Source of the DNA: Burkholderiales bacterium
Lineage (GTDB): Bacteria; Pseudomonadota; Gammaproteobacteria; Burkholderiales; Burkholderiaceae_C
Assembly: GCA_005789825.1 (NCBI GenBank)
Contig: SXWY01000060.1
Location: forward strand, 1 to 39,919
Direction of reading: 5' to 3'
Length of the DNA: 39,919 bases
The translations under genes and the position numbers were made by a program. The notes under the pieces are model-generated. The model had not been told where the DNA came from and ran no database searches. It was given only the letters and a program-made list of their open reading frames with translations. Of this stretch, positions 25,887 to 34,669 are shown one piece after another. Within the stretch, counting starts at the first letter, position 1. Each line of letters begins with the position of its first letter.

Positions 25887-26843
25887 TCAGTTCAGCGCCA
25901 TGCTCAATTTGCGGCGATAACGGGACAGCAATTCGGCTTGCGGATCGTCCAACGCAGCGGCCTTGCCAGTCAATTCGATGCCACCTGCACTTTTTCCGGG
26001 CACCGCTTGTTCACCTTTGGGCTTGGGTGGTGTGAGCAACTCCAAAATGGCCACGATATTTTTTCGCGCCACTTGGTCGTTCCAGGTTTTGTCGCGCATG
26101 ACAATTTCCAACAACTCGTCCATGGCGGCGGTCCATTCAGCGGCAGCCATCAGCAAACGGGCCTTGGCCAAGCGGGTATCGAAATCGCGTTTGTTTTTGT
26201 CGATCAATGCATCCAACTGCGACATCGGCCATTGGGCGCGTTCATCGGCGTGGGCAAATTGCAAAGCTTGGCCCCAATGGTGGAGTGCTTCGAAACGCAA
26301 CTGCAAAGGGATTTGCGCCATGGCGGGTGCCAGCGCCGACTGGGCCTTGTCCAACTCGCCCACCGCCATCAGCAATTTCACATATTCGTAGCGTGCGTCA
26401 TCGTTGGCCGGGTTGACCGCCAGCGCTTCTTGCAGCTTGGCCAAGGCTGCATCGGCATTGCCCTCGGCCAGCAACGCCTCGGCAGCGTTCACGTCTTGTT
26501 CGGCGATCAACGCTTCTTCAGCGGGCACGTGTTTGTCTAAAAACTCGCGCACTTTGCCCTCGGGCAACGCGCCCATGAAACCGTCAGCGGGCTTGCCGCC
26601 TTTCATCAGCACACAGGTGGGAATGCTGCGAATGCCAAAAGCTTGCGAGAGTTGCTGTTCAACGTCTGAATTGATCTTCACCAATTTGAAGCGGCCAGCG
26701 TATTCCAGTTCCAGTTTTTCCAATACCGGACCCAGCGATTTGCATGGGCCGCACCAAGGCGCCCAAAAGTCCACCAGCACGGGCAATTCGGTCGACGCCA
26801 GAATCACTTCGGCCTCAAAATTCTCAACAGTCACATCAATCAT
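25887..26843 (-). CDS. cnoX: Thioredoxin-TPR co-chaperone, CnoX/YbbN family
   Basis: The 318-residue protein has an N-terminal thioredoxin domain (about 1-108) with an intact active site WCGPC (Cys31, Cys34) and the cis-proline loop SIPTCVL, followed by a helical TPR-like region (about 115-290; EALLAEGNADAALAKLQEALAVNPAND). This layout is that of YbbN, called CnoX, a chaperone that protects proteins from hypochlorous-acid damage and cooperates with GroEL and DnaK. E. coli CnoX lacks the CxxC pair, so this form may be redox-active. The start MIDVTVENFE at 26843 matches the family; the track adds 24 upstream codons. It is antisense between purC and purE and divergent from purE. Confidence 0.9.
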   Translation of the reverse strand: MIDVTVENFEAEVILASTELPVLVDFWAPWCGPCKSLGPVLEKLELEYAGRFKLVKINSDVEQQLSQAFGIRSIPTCVLMKGGKPADGFMGALPEGKVREFLDKHVPAEEALIAEQDVNAAEALLAEGNADAALAKLQEALAVNPANDDARYEYVKLLMAVGELDKAQSALAPAMAQIPLQLRFEALHHWGQALQFAHADERAQWPMSQLDALIDKNKRDFDTRLAKARLLMAAAEWTAAMDELLEIVMRDKTWNDQVARKNIVAILELLTPPKPKGEQAVPGKSAGGIELTGKAAALDDPQAELLSRYRRKLSMALN

Positions 26844-26950
26844 GGGTGTCAGGTCCGCAGGAATAAAATCCGTCACTCTACCGTGCAAGGCGTACATGGC
26901 CTGCACATCGTTCAACCGTAAGCTTACCCGCAGTTCAACTGCCCCACATC

Positions 26951-27445
26951 ATGGCCTCTATTCTTGTCGGTGTTGTCATGGGCTCCAGCTCTGACTGGGA
27001 CACCATGCAACATGCAGCCGAACTGTTGCAGTCTTTTGGCGTCGCGCACGAAACACGCGTGGTGTCAGCCCACCGCATGCCTGACGACATGTTCGAGTAC
27101 GCCGCTTCGGCGCAATCGCGCGGATTGCAAGCCATCATTGCCGGGGCCGGCGGTGCAGCCCATTTGCCGGGCATGTTGGCGGCCAAGACCACCGTGCCTG
27201 TGCTTGGCGTGCCAGTTCCCAGCAAGCATTTGCAAGGGGTGGATTCGCTGCACAGCATCGTGCAAATGCCCAAAGGCATGCCGGTGGCCACCTTTGCCAT
27301 TGGCGCTGCTGGCGCGGCCAATGCCGCTTTGTTTGCGGTGGCCATGCTGGCTTTGCACCGGCCAGACCTACATCAAGCCTTGCAAACCTATCGCCAACAG
27401 CAAACGCAGGCAGCGCGGCAAATGACCCTGCCACCACAGGCATGA
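26951..27445 (+). CDS. purE: N5-carboxyaminoimidazole ribonucleotide mutase, PurE class I
   Basis: Converts N5-CAIR, the PurK product, to CAIR in purine synthesis. The 164-residue protein shows the family landmarks [29 protein letters not shown] with the catalytic His, [17 protein letters not shown] and [23 protein letters not shown]. Class I is supported by length and by the adjacent purK. Its start lies 107 bases from the divergent cnoX start, and its stop overlaps the purK start (ATGA), so PurE and PurK synthesis is coupled. Confidence 0.97.
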   Translation: MASILVGVVMGSSSDWDTMQHAAELLQSFGVAHETRVVSAHRMPDDMFEYAASAQSRGLQAIIAGAGGAAHLPGMLAAKTTVPVLGVPVPSKHLQGVDSLHSIVQMPKGMPVATFAIGAAGAANAALFAVAMLALHRPDLHQALQTYRQQQTQAARQMTLPPQA

Positions 27446-28635
27446 CCCGGCTCGCACTGCAACCCGGTGCCACGCTGGGGGTGCTGGGTGGCGGCCAATT
27501 GGCGCGCATGTGGTCCCATGCGGCGCAAAGCATGGGCTATCGCACCGCCGTGCTCGACCCGGATGTCCACAGCCCAGCGGGTTTGATCAGCCATGTGCAC
27601 GTGCCCACCGCATACCTCGACCCGCAAGGCCTGGCTCGGCTGGCCAGCGAATGCCAAGCCGTCACCACCGAATTTGAAAATGTGCCGGCAATGGCGCTGG
27701 CGCAGTTACAAGCCCATCTGCCGGTGTCGCCCGGTCCGGCGGCGGTGCAAGTGGCGCAAGACCGCGCTTTGGAAAAAGCCCATTTTGTGCGTTGCGGTGT
27801 ACCTGTCGCACCGCACCAAGTGCTGGCCCATGCCGACGATTTGCCAACCGTCCCCAACCATCTCTTGCCAGGCATCTTGAAAACCACGCGCTTGGGTTAT
27901 GACGGCAAAGGCCAAGTCAGGGTGAACACACGCACCGAATTAGCCGTGGCCTTGGCGCAGTTGCAAAACGGCCATGCGGATGTGGTTTGCATCCTCGAAA
28001 AACGCTTGCCATTGGCAGGCGAATGCTCGGTCGTGTTGGCGCGTGGGCAGGACGGCGACTGCGTGTATTTGCCGGTGCAACTCAACCAGCACCGTGACGG
28101 CATTCTTGCAATCACCGAAGTATTTGAAGACGCCATGCCTGCGACCACCGCACAACATGCCATAGACGCTGCCACACATATTGCCCGCGAACTCGATTAC
28201 GTCGGCGTGCTGTGTGTCGAATTTTTCATGCTGCAAGACGGGCCCGACAAGGATGCGCTAGGGCCATTGGTGGTCAACGAAATAGCGCCTAGGCCACACA
28301 ACAGTGGGCACCACAGCATCGACAGTTGTGACCTGTCGCAGTTTGCGTTGCAAGTGCGCTGCATGGCTGGCCTGCCTTTGACACAACCCCGCTTGCACAG
28401 TCCGTGCGTCATGCTGAATGTATTGGGCGATGTTTGGTGGCTGGGTGGCCGCAACGCCCAAGCCCCAGATTGGGCCGCCATGTTGGCATTGCCCGGCGTG
28501 CATCTGCATGTGTATGGCAAAGCCGACGCGCGTCCCGGTCGAAAAATGGGACACATCACCATCACTGCCAGCAGCATCACCCAAGCGCGTGCGGTCAGCG
28601 CACAAGTGGCCAGCTTGCTGGGGTTGCCGACATGA
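27442..28635 (+). CDS. purK: N5-carboxyaminoimidazole ribonucleotide synthase
   Basis: ATP-grasp enzyme that makes N5-CAIR from AIR, bicarbonate and ATP. The 397-residue protein opens with [15 protein letters not shown], the nucleotide-fold motif of PurK. It continues with [12 protein letters not shown] and the ATP-grasp core [34 protein letters not shown] and VCVEFFML, then [24 protein letters not shown], which supplies metal and substrate contacts. It overlaps purE by four bases upstream and the Sua5 gene by four bases downstream, forming one tight unit. Confidence 0.97.
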   Translation: MTRLALQPGATLGVLGGGQLARMWSHAAQSMGYRTAVLDPDVHSPAGLISHVHVPTAYLDPQGLARLASECQAVTTEFENVPAMALAQLQAHLPVSPGPAAVQVAQDRALEKAHFVRCGVPVAPHQVLAHADDLPTVPNHLLPGILKTTRLGYDGKGQVRVNTRTELAVALAQLQNGHADVVCILEKRLPLAGECSVVLARGQDGDCVYLPVQLNQHRDGILAITEVFEDAMPATTAQHAIDAATHIARELDYVGVLCVEFFMLQDGPDKDALGPLVVNEIAPRPHNSGHHSIDSCDLSQFALQVRCMAGLPLTQPRLHSPCVMLNVLGDVWWLGGRNAQAPDWAAMLALPGVHLHVYGKADARPGRKMGHITITASSITQARAVSAQVASLLGLPT

Positions 28636-29630
28636 GCCCAGCGCTGATGCTGGGCGACAGCGATGCAGACATTGCACACGCGGCACACACCTTGGCACGC
28701 GGTGAATTGCTCGGCCTGCCCACCGAAACGGTCTACGGATTGGCCGCCGATGCCCTCCAGCCAGAAGCGGTTGCAGCCGTGTTCAAAGCCAAGGGGCGGC
28801 CTGCCAACCATCCGTTGATCGTGCATGTGGCCAGCGCATCCCATGTGAGCGAATTTGCCCAAAACCTTCCTGCGTGTGCGCAAGCCTTGATGGATGCCTA
28901 TTGGCCTGGGCCGCTGACTTTGATTTTCCAACGCCGCCAAGGCGTGGCCGAGGCTGCGGCGGGTGGACACCCGACCATTGCTTTGCGTTGTCCGTCCCAT
29001 CCCTTGGCGTTGAAACTGCTGCAACGCGCATGGGATTTGGGGGTCAAAGGGGTGGCGGCACCCAGCGCCAATTTGTTTGGCAAAGTGTCACCGACCACCG
29101 CTCAGCATGTGCAAGAAGCGTTTCCCGATCTGACGGTGCTCGATGGCGGTGCCTGCCAAGTGGGCATCGAGTCCACCATCGTCGACATCAGCCAAGGTAG
29201 GCCGGTGCTGTTGCGTCCCGGCATGTTGCCAGTGGCACAACTCTCGCTGGTGGCCGGTCAAGCCGTGCAACGGGCGCAACCCGAGCCTTCAGCATCAACG
29301 CCTGCGGCACCGGGAACGCTGGCATCGCATTACGCGCCGCGTGCCCGTGTGCATTTGTACACAGGCCCACAGATCGAACAATTCGCTGCTGCATGCCCTG
29401 GCCGACTGGCGGTGTGGTCTCGCACACCGTTGTCGCTGCCGGCCAGTGTGCTTTGGCGGGCCATGCCTGCGCTGCCTGCCGACTGCGCACACGACTTGTT
29501 TGCCCAATTGCGTTCGCTGGATGCAACAGGGGTGGACCATATATGGGTGGAAACACCGCCGCAAGCTGAAGCGTGGGACGGTGTGCGCGACCGGTTGCAA
29601 CGCGCCAGCCACACCGCTTTACCGCACTGA
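28632..29630 (+). CDS. L-threonylcarbamoyladenylate synthase, Sua5/YwlC type
   Basis: Makes threonylcarbamoyl-AMP from threonine, bicarbonate and ATP, the first step of the t6A tRNA modification. The product has 332 residues: an N-terminal TsaC/YrdC domain (LLGLPTETVYGLAADAL, FKAKGRPANHPLIVH, AAPSANLFGKVSPTTAQHV, GIESTIVDI), then a linker and a C-terminal Sua5 domain starting near ASHYAPRARVHLY. It is therefore the long Sua5 form rather than short TsaC. The track frame from 28404 lies over purK; the correct ATG at 28632 overlaps the purK stop (ATGA). tsaB, another t6A gene, lies 3 kb downstream. Confidence 0.93.
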   Translation: MSPALMLGDSDADIAHAAHTLARGELLGLPTETVYGLAADALQPEAVAAVFKAKGRPANHPLIVHVASASHVSEFAQNLPACAQALMDAYWPGPLTLIFQRRQGVAEAAAGGHPTIALRCPSHPLALKLLQRAWDLGVKGVAAPSANLFGKVSPTTAQHVQEAFPDLTVLDGGACQVGIESTIVDISQGRPVLLRPGMLPVAQLSLVAGQAVQRAQPEPSASTPAAPGTLASHYAPRARVHLYTGPQIEQFAAACPGRLAVWSRTPLSLPASVLWRAMPALPADCAHDLFAQLRSLDATGVDHIWVETPPQAEAWDGVRDRLQRASHTALPH

Positions 29631-29662
29631 TCGCCTCGGGTTTTTGCCACAGGGATGCTGGG

Positions 29663-30130
29663 TCAGCGCCGATTGACGCACACCTTTTGCATCACTTTTT
29701 CTTCCTTGCTGCCTGCTTTGATGGACAACCAAACAGGGGTTTGCGGTTTTTTCAGCAAGATACCGTCCCAGCCGAATCTCACATCGTGTTCAATGGCTGT
29801 GACTTGGTTGTTTTCCACCACCGTGCGCAGCAACCATATCCATTGCCGGTCGGCGCAATGCACGCTGATTTGCCATTGGTCATACAAGTAGGGGCTGTTG
29901 GCAGAGCGTTTTTGTAGCCACACGGTGCGAATCGGTCCGTTGCTCGACACGCCCTGGGCATCTACACCGTAGTGCATTCCGTCCGTCGTCAGCTCGATGG
30001 TGTGCCATGCGGTTTGGGTATCCACCGCATAACTGCTGGGCGCTTGCGGTTTTAAACGGCTGCAACCGTTCAAACACATCACCAAGCCCAGGGCTGACAG
30101 GCTTGCTGCGGTGTATCGCATCCATTTCAT
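29663..30130 (-). CDS. Small lipoprotein of unknown function
   Basis: I do not recognise the family. The 155-residue product starts MKWMRYTAASLSALGLVMCLNGCSRLKP, a lipoprotein signal with a probable lipid-modified Cys23 in the lipobox LNGC (Asn at the second position is unusual but tolerated in some lipoproteins). The mature part contains several aromatic beta-strand-like stretches (TAWHTIELTTDGMHYG, DQWQISVHCADRQWIWLLRTVV) and two further Cys. It is convergent with the Sua5 gene (32-base gap) and lies 73 bases downstream of dacB on the same strand, which hints at an envelope role but does not define one. Confidence 0.72.
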   Translation of the reverse strand: MKWMRYTAASLSALGLVMCLNGCSRLKPQAPSSYAVDTQTAWHTIELTTDGMHYGVDAQGVSSNGPIRTVWLQKRSANSPYLYDQWQISVHCADRQWIWLLRTVVENNQVTAIEHDVRFGWDGILLKKPQTPVWLSIKAGSKEEKVMQKVCVNRR

Positions 30131-30203
30131 ACTGGGCCAATCGTCTGTTTCAACCCATGGATTTTGTTAAATCTGAATTTGGTTTTTACTGAATAAATGG
30201 TTT

Positions 30204-31622
30204 TTATCGGTTGTCTTTGCCTGCGGTCCAGTCGATCAGCGCATCCATCACGGGGCGGGCTTGGTTGGCGTTGGCATGGTTGACCATGGCCACCAACACA
30301 AAGCGCTGACCATTGGCCGCATCGACATAACCGGCAATGCCCATGACATCGCGCAAGCTGCCGGTTTTCAAATGCGCCATGGCGCTGCTTTTGCTGCGCT
30401 TGAGGGTGCCATCCAAACCGGTGATCGGTAACGACGCCATCAACTCCGGCATAAAGCCTTGGCCCCATACCCATTGCAACAAATAAGCCAAGGACTGGGC
30501 AGTGATTCGCGCGTCGCGGCTCAAGCCAGAGCCTTTGTCCAGCAAAGGGGGTTCTGCCAGGGGTAAACGTTCGCGCCACCAGGCATTCACTGTGTCTGCG
30601 GCGGTGCTGGCATTGCCGTTGCCGCGTTTTTGTGCGCCCAAGGTCAAAAACACCTGGTCCGCCATCACGTTGTTGCTGAATTTGTTGATGTCTCGCACCA
30701 ACTCGGCCAGCGTGGGAGATTCATGCACCAACACCGCGGTGGCCTCAGTGGGCAGGCGGCCATCGCGCACCGTGCCGCTGAGTTGCCCGCCGAGATGCCA
30801 CCACATGCCGCCCACAGCACGGGACGCGAATTGCAAAGGGTCGCTGTAGGCGACTTGCCAGGTTTTTTCTCCGCAAGACAGCGGATAACTGCCGGCAAAG
30901 CTGATGGACAAGGCTTGCTGAAAATCTGCTTTCAACCCGGCGCGGTAATCGCCGCATTCCGCTGTGTTCAATGGCACCGTGGCAGGCCATGTCACACCCG
31001 CCAATGGCGGCTCCATGTGTACCCGCGCCACTTGGTGGGCCAGGTCTGGCACAAATTGCACCCGCAGCGCTTTGAAGTTGATCAGCAACGCGTCTGGCGT
31101 GGCGTTGTAAGGCCGCAAGGGCTCGCCATCAAAACCGCCCGGGTCTTGGGCCGGCACACTGAAGAGGCTGCGGTCGAGCACGATGTCACCTTGGATCTGG
31201 CGTATGCCCAATGCCTGAATGCGGCGCATCAGCAACCACAATTGCTCAACCCCTAAGCGCGGGTCGCCACTGCCTTGTATGTACACATGGCCATGCCAGA
31301 CACCCTCGCGCAATTGGCCCTCTAAAAACACCGACGTGCGCCAAGTGAACGCTGGACCGAGCAAGTCCAAGGCGGCCGTGGTGGTGACCAATTTCATCAA
31401 CGACGCGGGGTTGCGCGATTCGTCCGCCAAATGCGCGAGTCGGGCGGCAGGCCCATGCACAGGCAACACCACCACACTCAGAGATTCGGGTGGCAGTCGC
31501 GCAACCTTGAGCGCTTCTTGCACGCTGAGCGGCAGCGTATGTGCCGGTTGCGCATGCACTGTCAAAGCCATCACGCCAGCAGCGACAAGATAGCCAAAGG
31601 TTTTGAACAAACGCGGTGTCAT
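30204..31622 (-). CDS. dacB: D-alanyl-D-alanine carboxypeptidase/endopeptidase, PBP4 type
   Basis: Periplasmic peptidoglycan hydrolase of peptidase family S13 that trims D-Ala and cuts cross-links. The 472-residue protein has a signal peptide (hydrophobic stretch TFGYLVAAGVMALTVHA, cleavage near residue 24). All three penicillin-binding motifs are present: SLMK (74-77, catalytic Ser), SNN (316-318) and KTG (419-421). The long insertion between the first and second motifs, with two Cys (GECxDY-like AECGDY and LSCGEK), is typical of PBP4. It is divergent from the EamA transporter gene, 44 bases away, so the two promoters must lie close together or overlap. Confidence 0.94.
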   Translation of the reverse strand: MTPRLFKTFGYLVAAGVMALTVHAQPAHTLPLSVQEALKVARLPPESLSVVVLPVHGPAARLAHLADESRNPASLMKLVTTTAALDLLGPAFTWRTSVFLEGQLREGVWHGHVYIQGSGDPRLGVEQLWLLMRRIQALGIRQIQGDIVLDRSLFSVPAQDPGGFDGEPLRPYNATPDALLINFKALRVQFVPDLAHQVARVHMEPPLAGVTWPATVPLNTAECGDYRAGLKADFQQALSISFAGSYPLSCGEKTWQVAYSDPLQFASRAVGGMWWHLGGQLSGTVRDGRLPTEATAVLVHESPTLAELVRDINKFSNNVMADQVFLTLGAQKRGNGNASTAADTVNAWWRERLPLAEPPLLDKGSGLSRDARITAQSLAYLLQWVWGQGFMPELMASLPITGLDGTLKRSKSSAMAHLKTGSLRDVMGIAGYVDAANGQRFVLVAMVNHANANQARPVMDALIDWTAGKDNR

Positions 31623-31666
31623 GCAACGATTATCAAACGGGGCGACCCAACACAGATAATGCTGGC

Positions 31667-32653
31667 ATGCAATCTTTCATGAAACAGCTGCTCAGTGGCC
31701 AATCCAAGCGCAGCGGTTTGTGGGCCGCGCTGGTCACCGTCACGATATGGACTGCCTTCATCATCATTGCACGTGCTTCCGCCCAGCACAGTTTGTTGCC
31801 GTTGGACATCACTTGGGCCCGCATTGTCGGCGCCAGTGCCATTTTGTTGCCATGGTCATGGTGGACGGTGCGGCAACGACGGCGCGAGCAGCCCGACGCG
31901 GGTTCGTTTGCCGGTTTCTCGCCATTGCCTTGGCGCATCACCGTGGTGACAGGGTTTTTCGGCGGCTTTGCTTACGCCATATTCGCCTACAGCGGCTTTT
32001 TTTTGGCACCCGCCGCGCACGGTTCGGTGTTGATGCCCGGCAGTTTGCCCTTATGGACCAGTGTGTTGGCGGTGTTTTTACTCGGTGAACGCTTACACGG
32101 TTACCGGCTGCTGGGATTGGCCATGATTTTGTCTGGCGATTTGCTCGTGGGCGGCAGCAGTTTGTGGCAGGCCTTCGATGGTGGCAGCGTGTGGATAGGC
32201 GACCTGTTGTTCATGGCGGCCAGCGCCTGTTGGTCCACCTACAGCGTCCTCAGCCGTCGTTACCAATTACAACCCGTACCGGCCACCATGGCCATCACCT
32301 GTTTTGCTTTTTTCAGTTTTGTGCCTTTGCATGCATTGCTGTGCAGTCTGGGGCTGTTGAGCACCCACTTATGGACCGCCCCTTGGCATGAAGTGCTGTG
32401 GCAAGCGTTGTTTCAAGGCGGTGGATCGGTGGTGTTGTCTGGCATCAGTTTCACGCTGATGATCCGCGCATACGGCCCGGTGCGCTCAACCATGTTGACC
32501 GCGCTGGTTCCAGGTCTGTCGGCATTGGGCGCGGTTTTTTGGCTGGGCGAGCCCCTGGGCTGGCATGTTTTGCTTGGCTTGTCGTTGGTCACGCTGGGCA
32601 TTGTGTTTGGGGTGCAACCTGCTCGAACCGTGTCTTGGAAGCCTGCGTCATGA
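31667..32653 (+). CDS. DMT superfamily (EamA) membrane transporter
   Basis: A 328-residue multi-helix protein with two EamA-like repeats and about ten hydrophobic segments. Repeat features include AALVTVTIWTAFIIIARASA, ITWARIVGASAILLPW and GSVLMPGSLPLWTSVLAVFLLGERL in the first half, and a matching LTALVPGLSALGAVFWLGEPL in the second. The substrate cannot be told from sequence; relatives export amino acids or other metabolites. The track start at 31616 overlaps dacB; I prefer the ATG at 31667, with 31679 as an alternative. Its stop overlaps the tsaB start (ATGA), so it heads the tsaB-rimI unit. Confidence 0.88.
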   Translation: MQSFMKQLLSGQSKRSGLWAALVTVTIWTAFIIIARASAQHSLLPLDITWARIVGASAILLPWSWWTVRQRRREQPDAGSFAGFSPLPWRITVVTGFFGGFAYAIFAYSGFFLAPAAHGSVLMPGSLPLWTSVLAVFLLGERLHGYRLLGLAMILSGDLLVGGSSLWQAFDGGSVWIGDLLFMAASACWSTYSVLSRRYQLQPVPATMAITCFAFFSFVPLHALLCSLGLLSTHLWTAPWHEVLWQALFQGGGSVVLSGISFTLMIRAYGPVRSTMLTALVPGLSALGAVFWLGEPLGWHVLLGLSLVTLGIVFGVQPARTVSWKPAS

Positions 32654-33357
32654 ATTTGTTGGCCTTGGATTGCAGCACCGATCGCCTGTCGCTGGCCGTG
32701 CAACATGAAGACCGTGTTTTCACGCACCACGGTTTGGCTGGGGCGCAAGCATCTGCGACTGTGATCGACGCGGTATTGGCATTGCTGGTGCAAGCCAAAT
32801 TGCCCATGGCGTCATTGCAAGCGATTGCATTTGGACGCGGGCCCGGGGCTTTCACGGGTTTGCGCACAGCCTGCTCGGTGGCGCAAGGGCTGGCTTTGGG
32901 TGCGGGCTTGCCCTTGCTGCCCATCGACACCTTGCTTTGTCTGGCCCAAGCCACTGCAACCACACACACCCGCGTCATCGCCATGTTGGACGCCCGCATG
33001 GGTCAGGTCTACGCGGGCGCCTATGAGCGGCAGGCAGACGGCTGGGCGACGCTGACCGCGCCGATGCTGTGCGAACCGCAAGACTGGGTCTCACCCGTCG
33101 CTTGGCAAGGTTTGCCCAGGGTGCTGGCGGGCAACGCCCTGGCCGTGCATGAAAGCCGTTTGCAACCGTTGCTCATCGCCTGTGGAACAGACCCCGTGAC
33201 GGTCTGGCCTGAAGCCACCGCCATGCTGACATTGGCCAGGCTGGCTTGGCAGCGCGGGCAGGCGGTGACAGCGCAAGACGCCATGCCGGTGTATGTGCGT
33301 GACGATGTGGCCCGCACCACGGCTGAGCGTTTGGCAGACAAGGCAGCCAACGCATGA
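32650..33357 (+). CDS. tsaB: tRNA threonylcarbamoyladenosine biosynthesis protein TsaB
   Basis: Non-catalytic partner that binds TsaD (and TsaE) in transferring the threonylcarbamoyl group to A37 of ANN-decoding tRNAs. The 235-residue protein begins MNLLALDCSTDRLSLAVQ (actin-like phosphate loop) and has the hallmark FGRGPGAFTGLRTACSVAQGLALG and MLDARMGQVYAGAYE segments. The track places the start at 32398 inside the transporter; the real ATG at 32650 overlaps the transporter stop. Its own stop overlaps rimI by four bases. tsaD and tsaE are not in the window. Confidence 0.95.
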   Translation: MNLLALDCSTDRLSLAVQHEDRVFTHHGLAGAQASATVIDAVLALLVQAKLPMASLQAIAFGRGPGAFTGLRTACSVAQGLALGAGLPLLPIDTLLCLAQATATTHTRVIAMLDARMGQVYAGAYERQADGWATLTAPMLCEPQDWVSPVAWQGLPRVLAGNALAVHESRLQPLLIACGTDPVTVWPEATAMLTLARLAWQRGQAVTAQDAMPVYVRDDVARTTAERLADKAANA

Positions 33358-33845
33358 AGTTGTTTCGCAAATCGCACAGCGTCTTGCTGAAGAACAACCT
33401 CTTGCCCACACCGCAAGACATGACGCAAGACATGTTGACCCCAGTGCTGCGGGTCGAACAAGGCGCGTATTCACACCCTTGGCTGATGGGCAACTTTGTC
33501 GACTCGATCGTCAGCGGCTATCACATGCCTGTGTGGTGGCATGGCGATGAATTGCTGTGTTATTTGGTGGCCATGCGCGGCGCAGACGAAGTGCATTTGC
33601 TCAATTTCACCGTGGCGCCCGCCCACCAGCGCCAAGGCTTGGCACAAGCCATGATGCGTTATTTGCGCGACTGGAGCCTTTCTCGCGGTGTGCACAGTAT
33701 TTGGCTGGAGGTGCGCGCCAGCAACCAGCGTGCGATTGCTCTGTATGTGGCGAGCGGGTTTGTCAAAGACGGTGTGCGCCCCAGTTACTACCCGGTTCAC
33801 AACGGCCAACGCGAAGACGCGGTGGTCATGTCGTTGAACTGGTGA
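33354..33845 (+). CDS. rimI: Ribosomal protein S18-alanine N-acetyltransferase (GNAT family)
   Basis: GNAT acetyltransferase expected to acetylate the N-terminal alanine of ribosomal protein S18. The 163-residue protein shows RVEQGAYSHPWLMGNFVDSI, the usual RimI opening after an N-terminal extension of about 30 residues. The acetyl-CoA motif VAPAHQRQGLAQAMM follows, then WLEVRASNQRAIALYVASGFVKDGVRPSYY, the B motif with the catalytic Glu/Tyr region. It overlaps tsaB by four bases, and the tsaB-rimI pairing is widespread. An N-terminal start further in cannot be excluded, but the ATGA overlap favours 33354. Confidence 0.92.
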   Translation: MKLFRKSHSVLLKNNLLPTPQDMTQDMLTPVLRVEQGAYSHPWLMGNFVDSIVSGYHMPVWWHGDELLCYLVAMRGADEVHLLNFTVAPAHQRQGLAQAMMRYLRDWSLSRGVHSIWLEVRASNQRAIALYVASGFVKDGVRPSYYPVHNGQREDAVVMSLNW

Positions 33846-33868
33846 GCGGCGGTGGTAAGGTCTGGCCC

Positions 33869-34636
33869 ATGATGCCTGCACTCGATACCCGACAACGCGC
33901 CATGCTGGCAGAGATGGGGGTGCGTGTCTGGCAGCCGACCGACGAGGTACCGCCAACACCGGTTGCGGCACCCATCTTGGCTGCCGATCCCGCGCCGCGC
34001 TTGGGCCACTTGCCCGACGGGTTGAGCCAGATGGATTGGCCGTCGTTGAAAAACGCGGCGGCCGAATGCCGTGCCTGTGGATTGTGCGAACACCGCCAAC
34101 AATCCGTGTTTGCAGAAGGTGCGCCGGTGGAAGGACAACGCACCGATTGGTTGATCATCGGCGATGCGCCCAACGACAACGAGAACACTTCTGGCAGGCC
34201 CTTCAGCGGGCCAGAAGCGGATTTGCTGGATGCCATGTTGCTCGCCATGGGGTTGAGGCGCCCCACGGTTGCGGACTCGTCAGCATCGGTGGTGTTGGTC
34301 AATGCTTTGAAATGCAAGCCGCCTGCACAACGCAATCCCCACGCCGACGAATTGGCGCAGTGCCGACATTTCTTGAACCGGCAAATAGCATTGCTACAAC
34401 CCCGGGTGATTTTGGCGTTGGGGCGAACGGCCAGCATGGCCGTGCTGCACGACAGCCAGCCCGACATCCACGCCATGCCGCTGGGGAAATTGCGCGGTCA
34501 AGTCCACCAGGCCCATGGCTTTCCGGTGATCGTCAGTTACCACCCCGCCTATTTGATGCGTACCCCCAGCGACAAGGCCAAAGCTTGGAGCGACTTGTGT
34601 TCGGCGATGACGCTTTTGCGAAGCGGCAACCGATGA
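33869..34636 (+). CDS. Uracil-DNA glycosylase, family 4-like, iron-sulfur
   Basis: Probable base-excision repair enzyme. The 255-residue product has an N-terminal low-complexity leader of about 55 residues, then the iron-sulfur type fold. Cluster Cys candidates are C67 and C70 (CRACGLC), C149 (ALKCKPP) and C165, the last two 16 residues apart as in family 4. Motif 1 reads GDAPNDNE instead of the usual GEAPGxxE, and the later motif is SYHPAYLMR. The substitutions could alter substrate range. The track start at 33557 lies over rimI; the ATG at 33869 has TAAGG eight bases upstream, while a GTG at 33842 overlapping the rimI stop is an alternative. Confidence 0.87.
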   Translation: MMPALDTRQRAMLAEMGVRVWQPTDEVPPTPVAAPILAADPAPRLGHLPDGLSQMDWPSLKNAAAECRACGLCEHRQQSVFAEGAPVEGQRTDWLIIGDAPNDNENTSGRPFSGPEADLLDAMLLAMGLRRPTVADSSASVVLVNALKCKPPAQRNPHADELAQCRHFLNRQIALLQPRVILALGRTASMAVLHDSQPDIHAMPLGKLRGQVHQAHGFPVIVSYHPAYLMRTPSDKAKAWSDLCSAMTLLRSGNR

Positions 34637-34669
34637 AGGTTTGCAACATCCGCTACCTACAATCAACCC

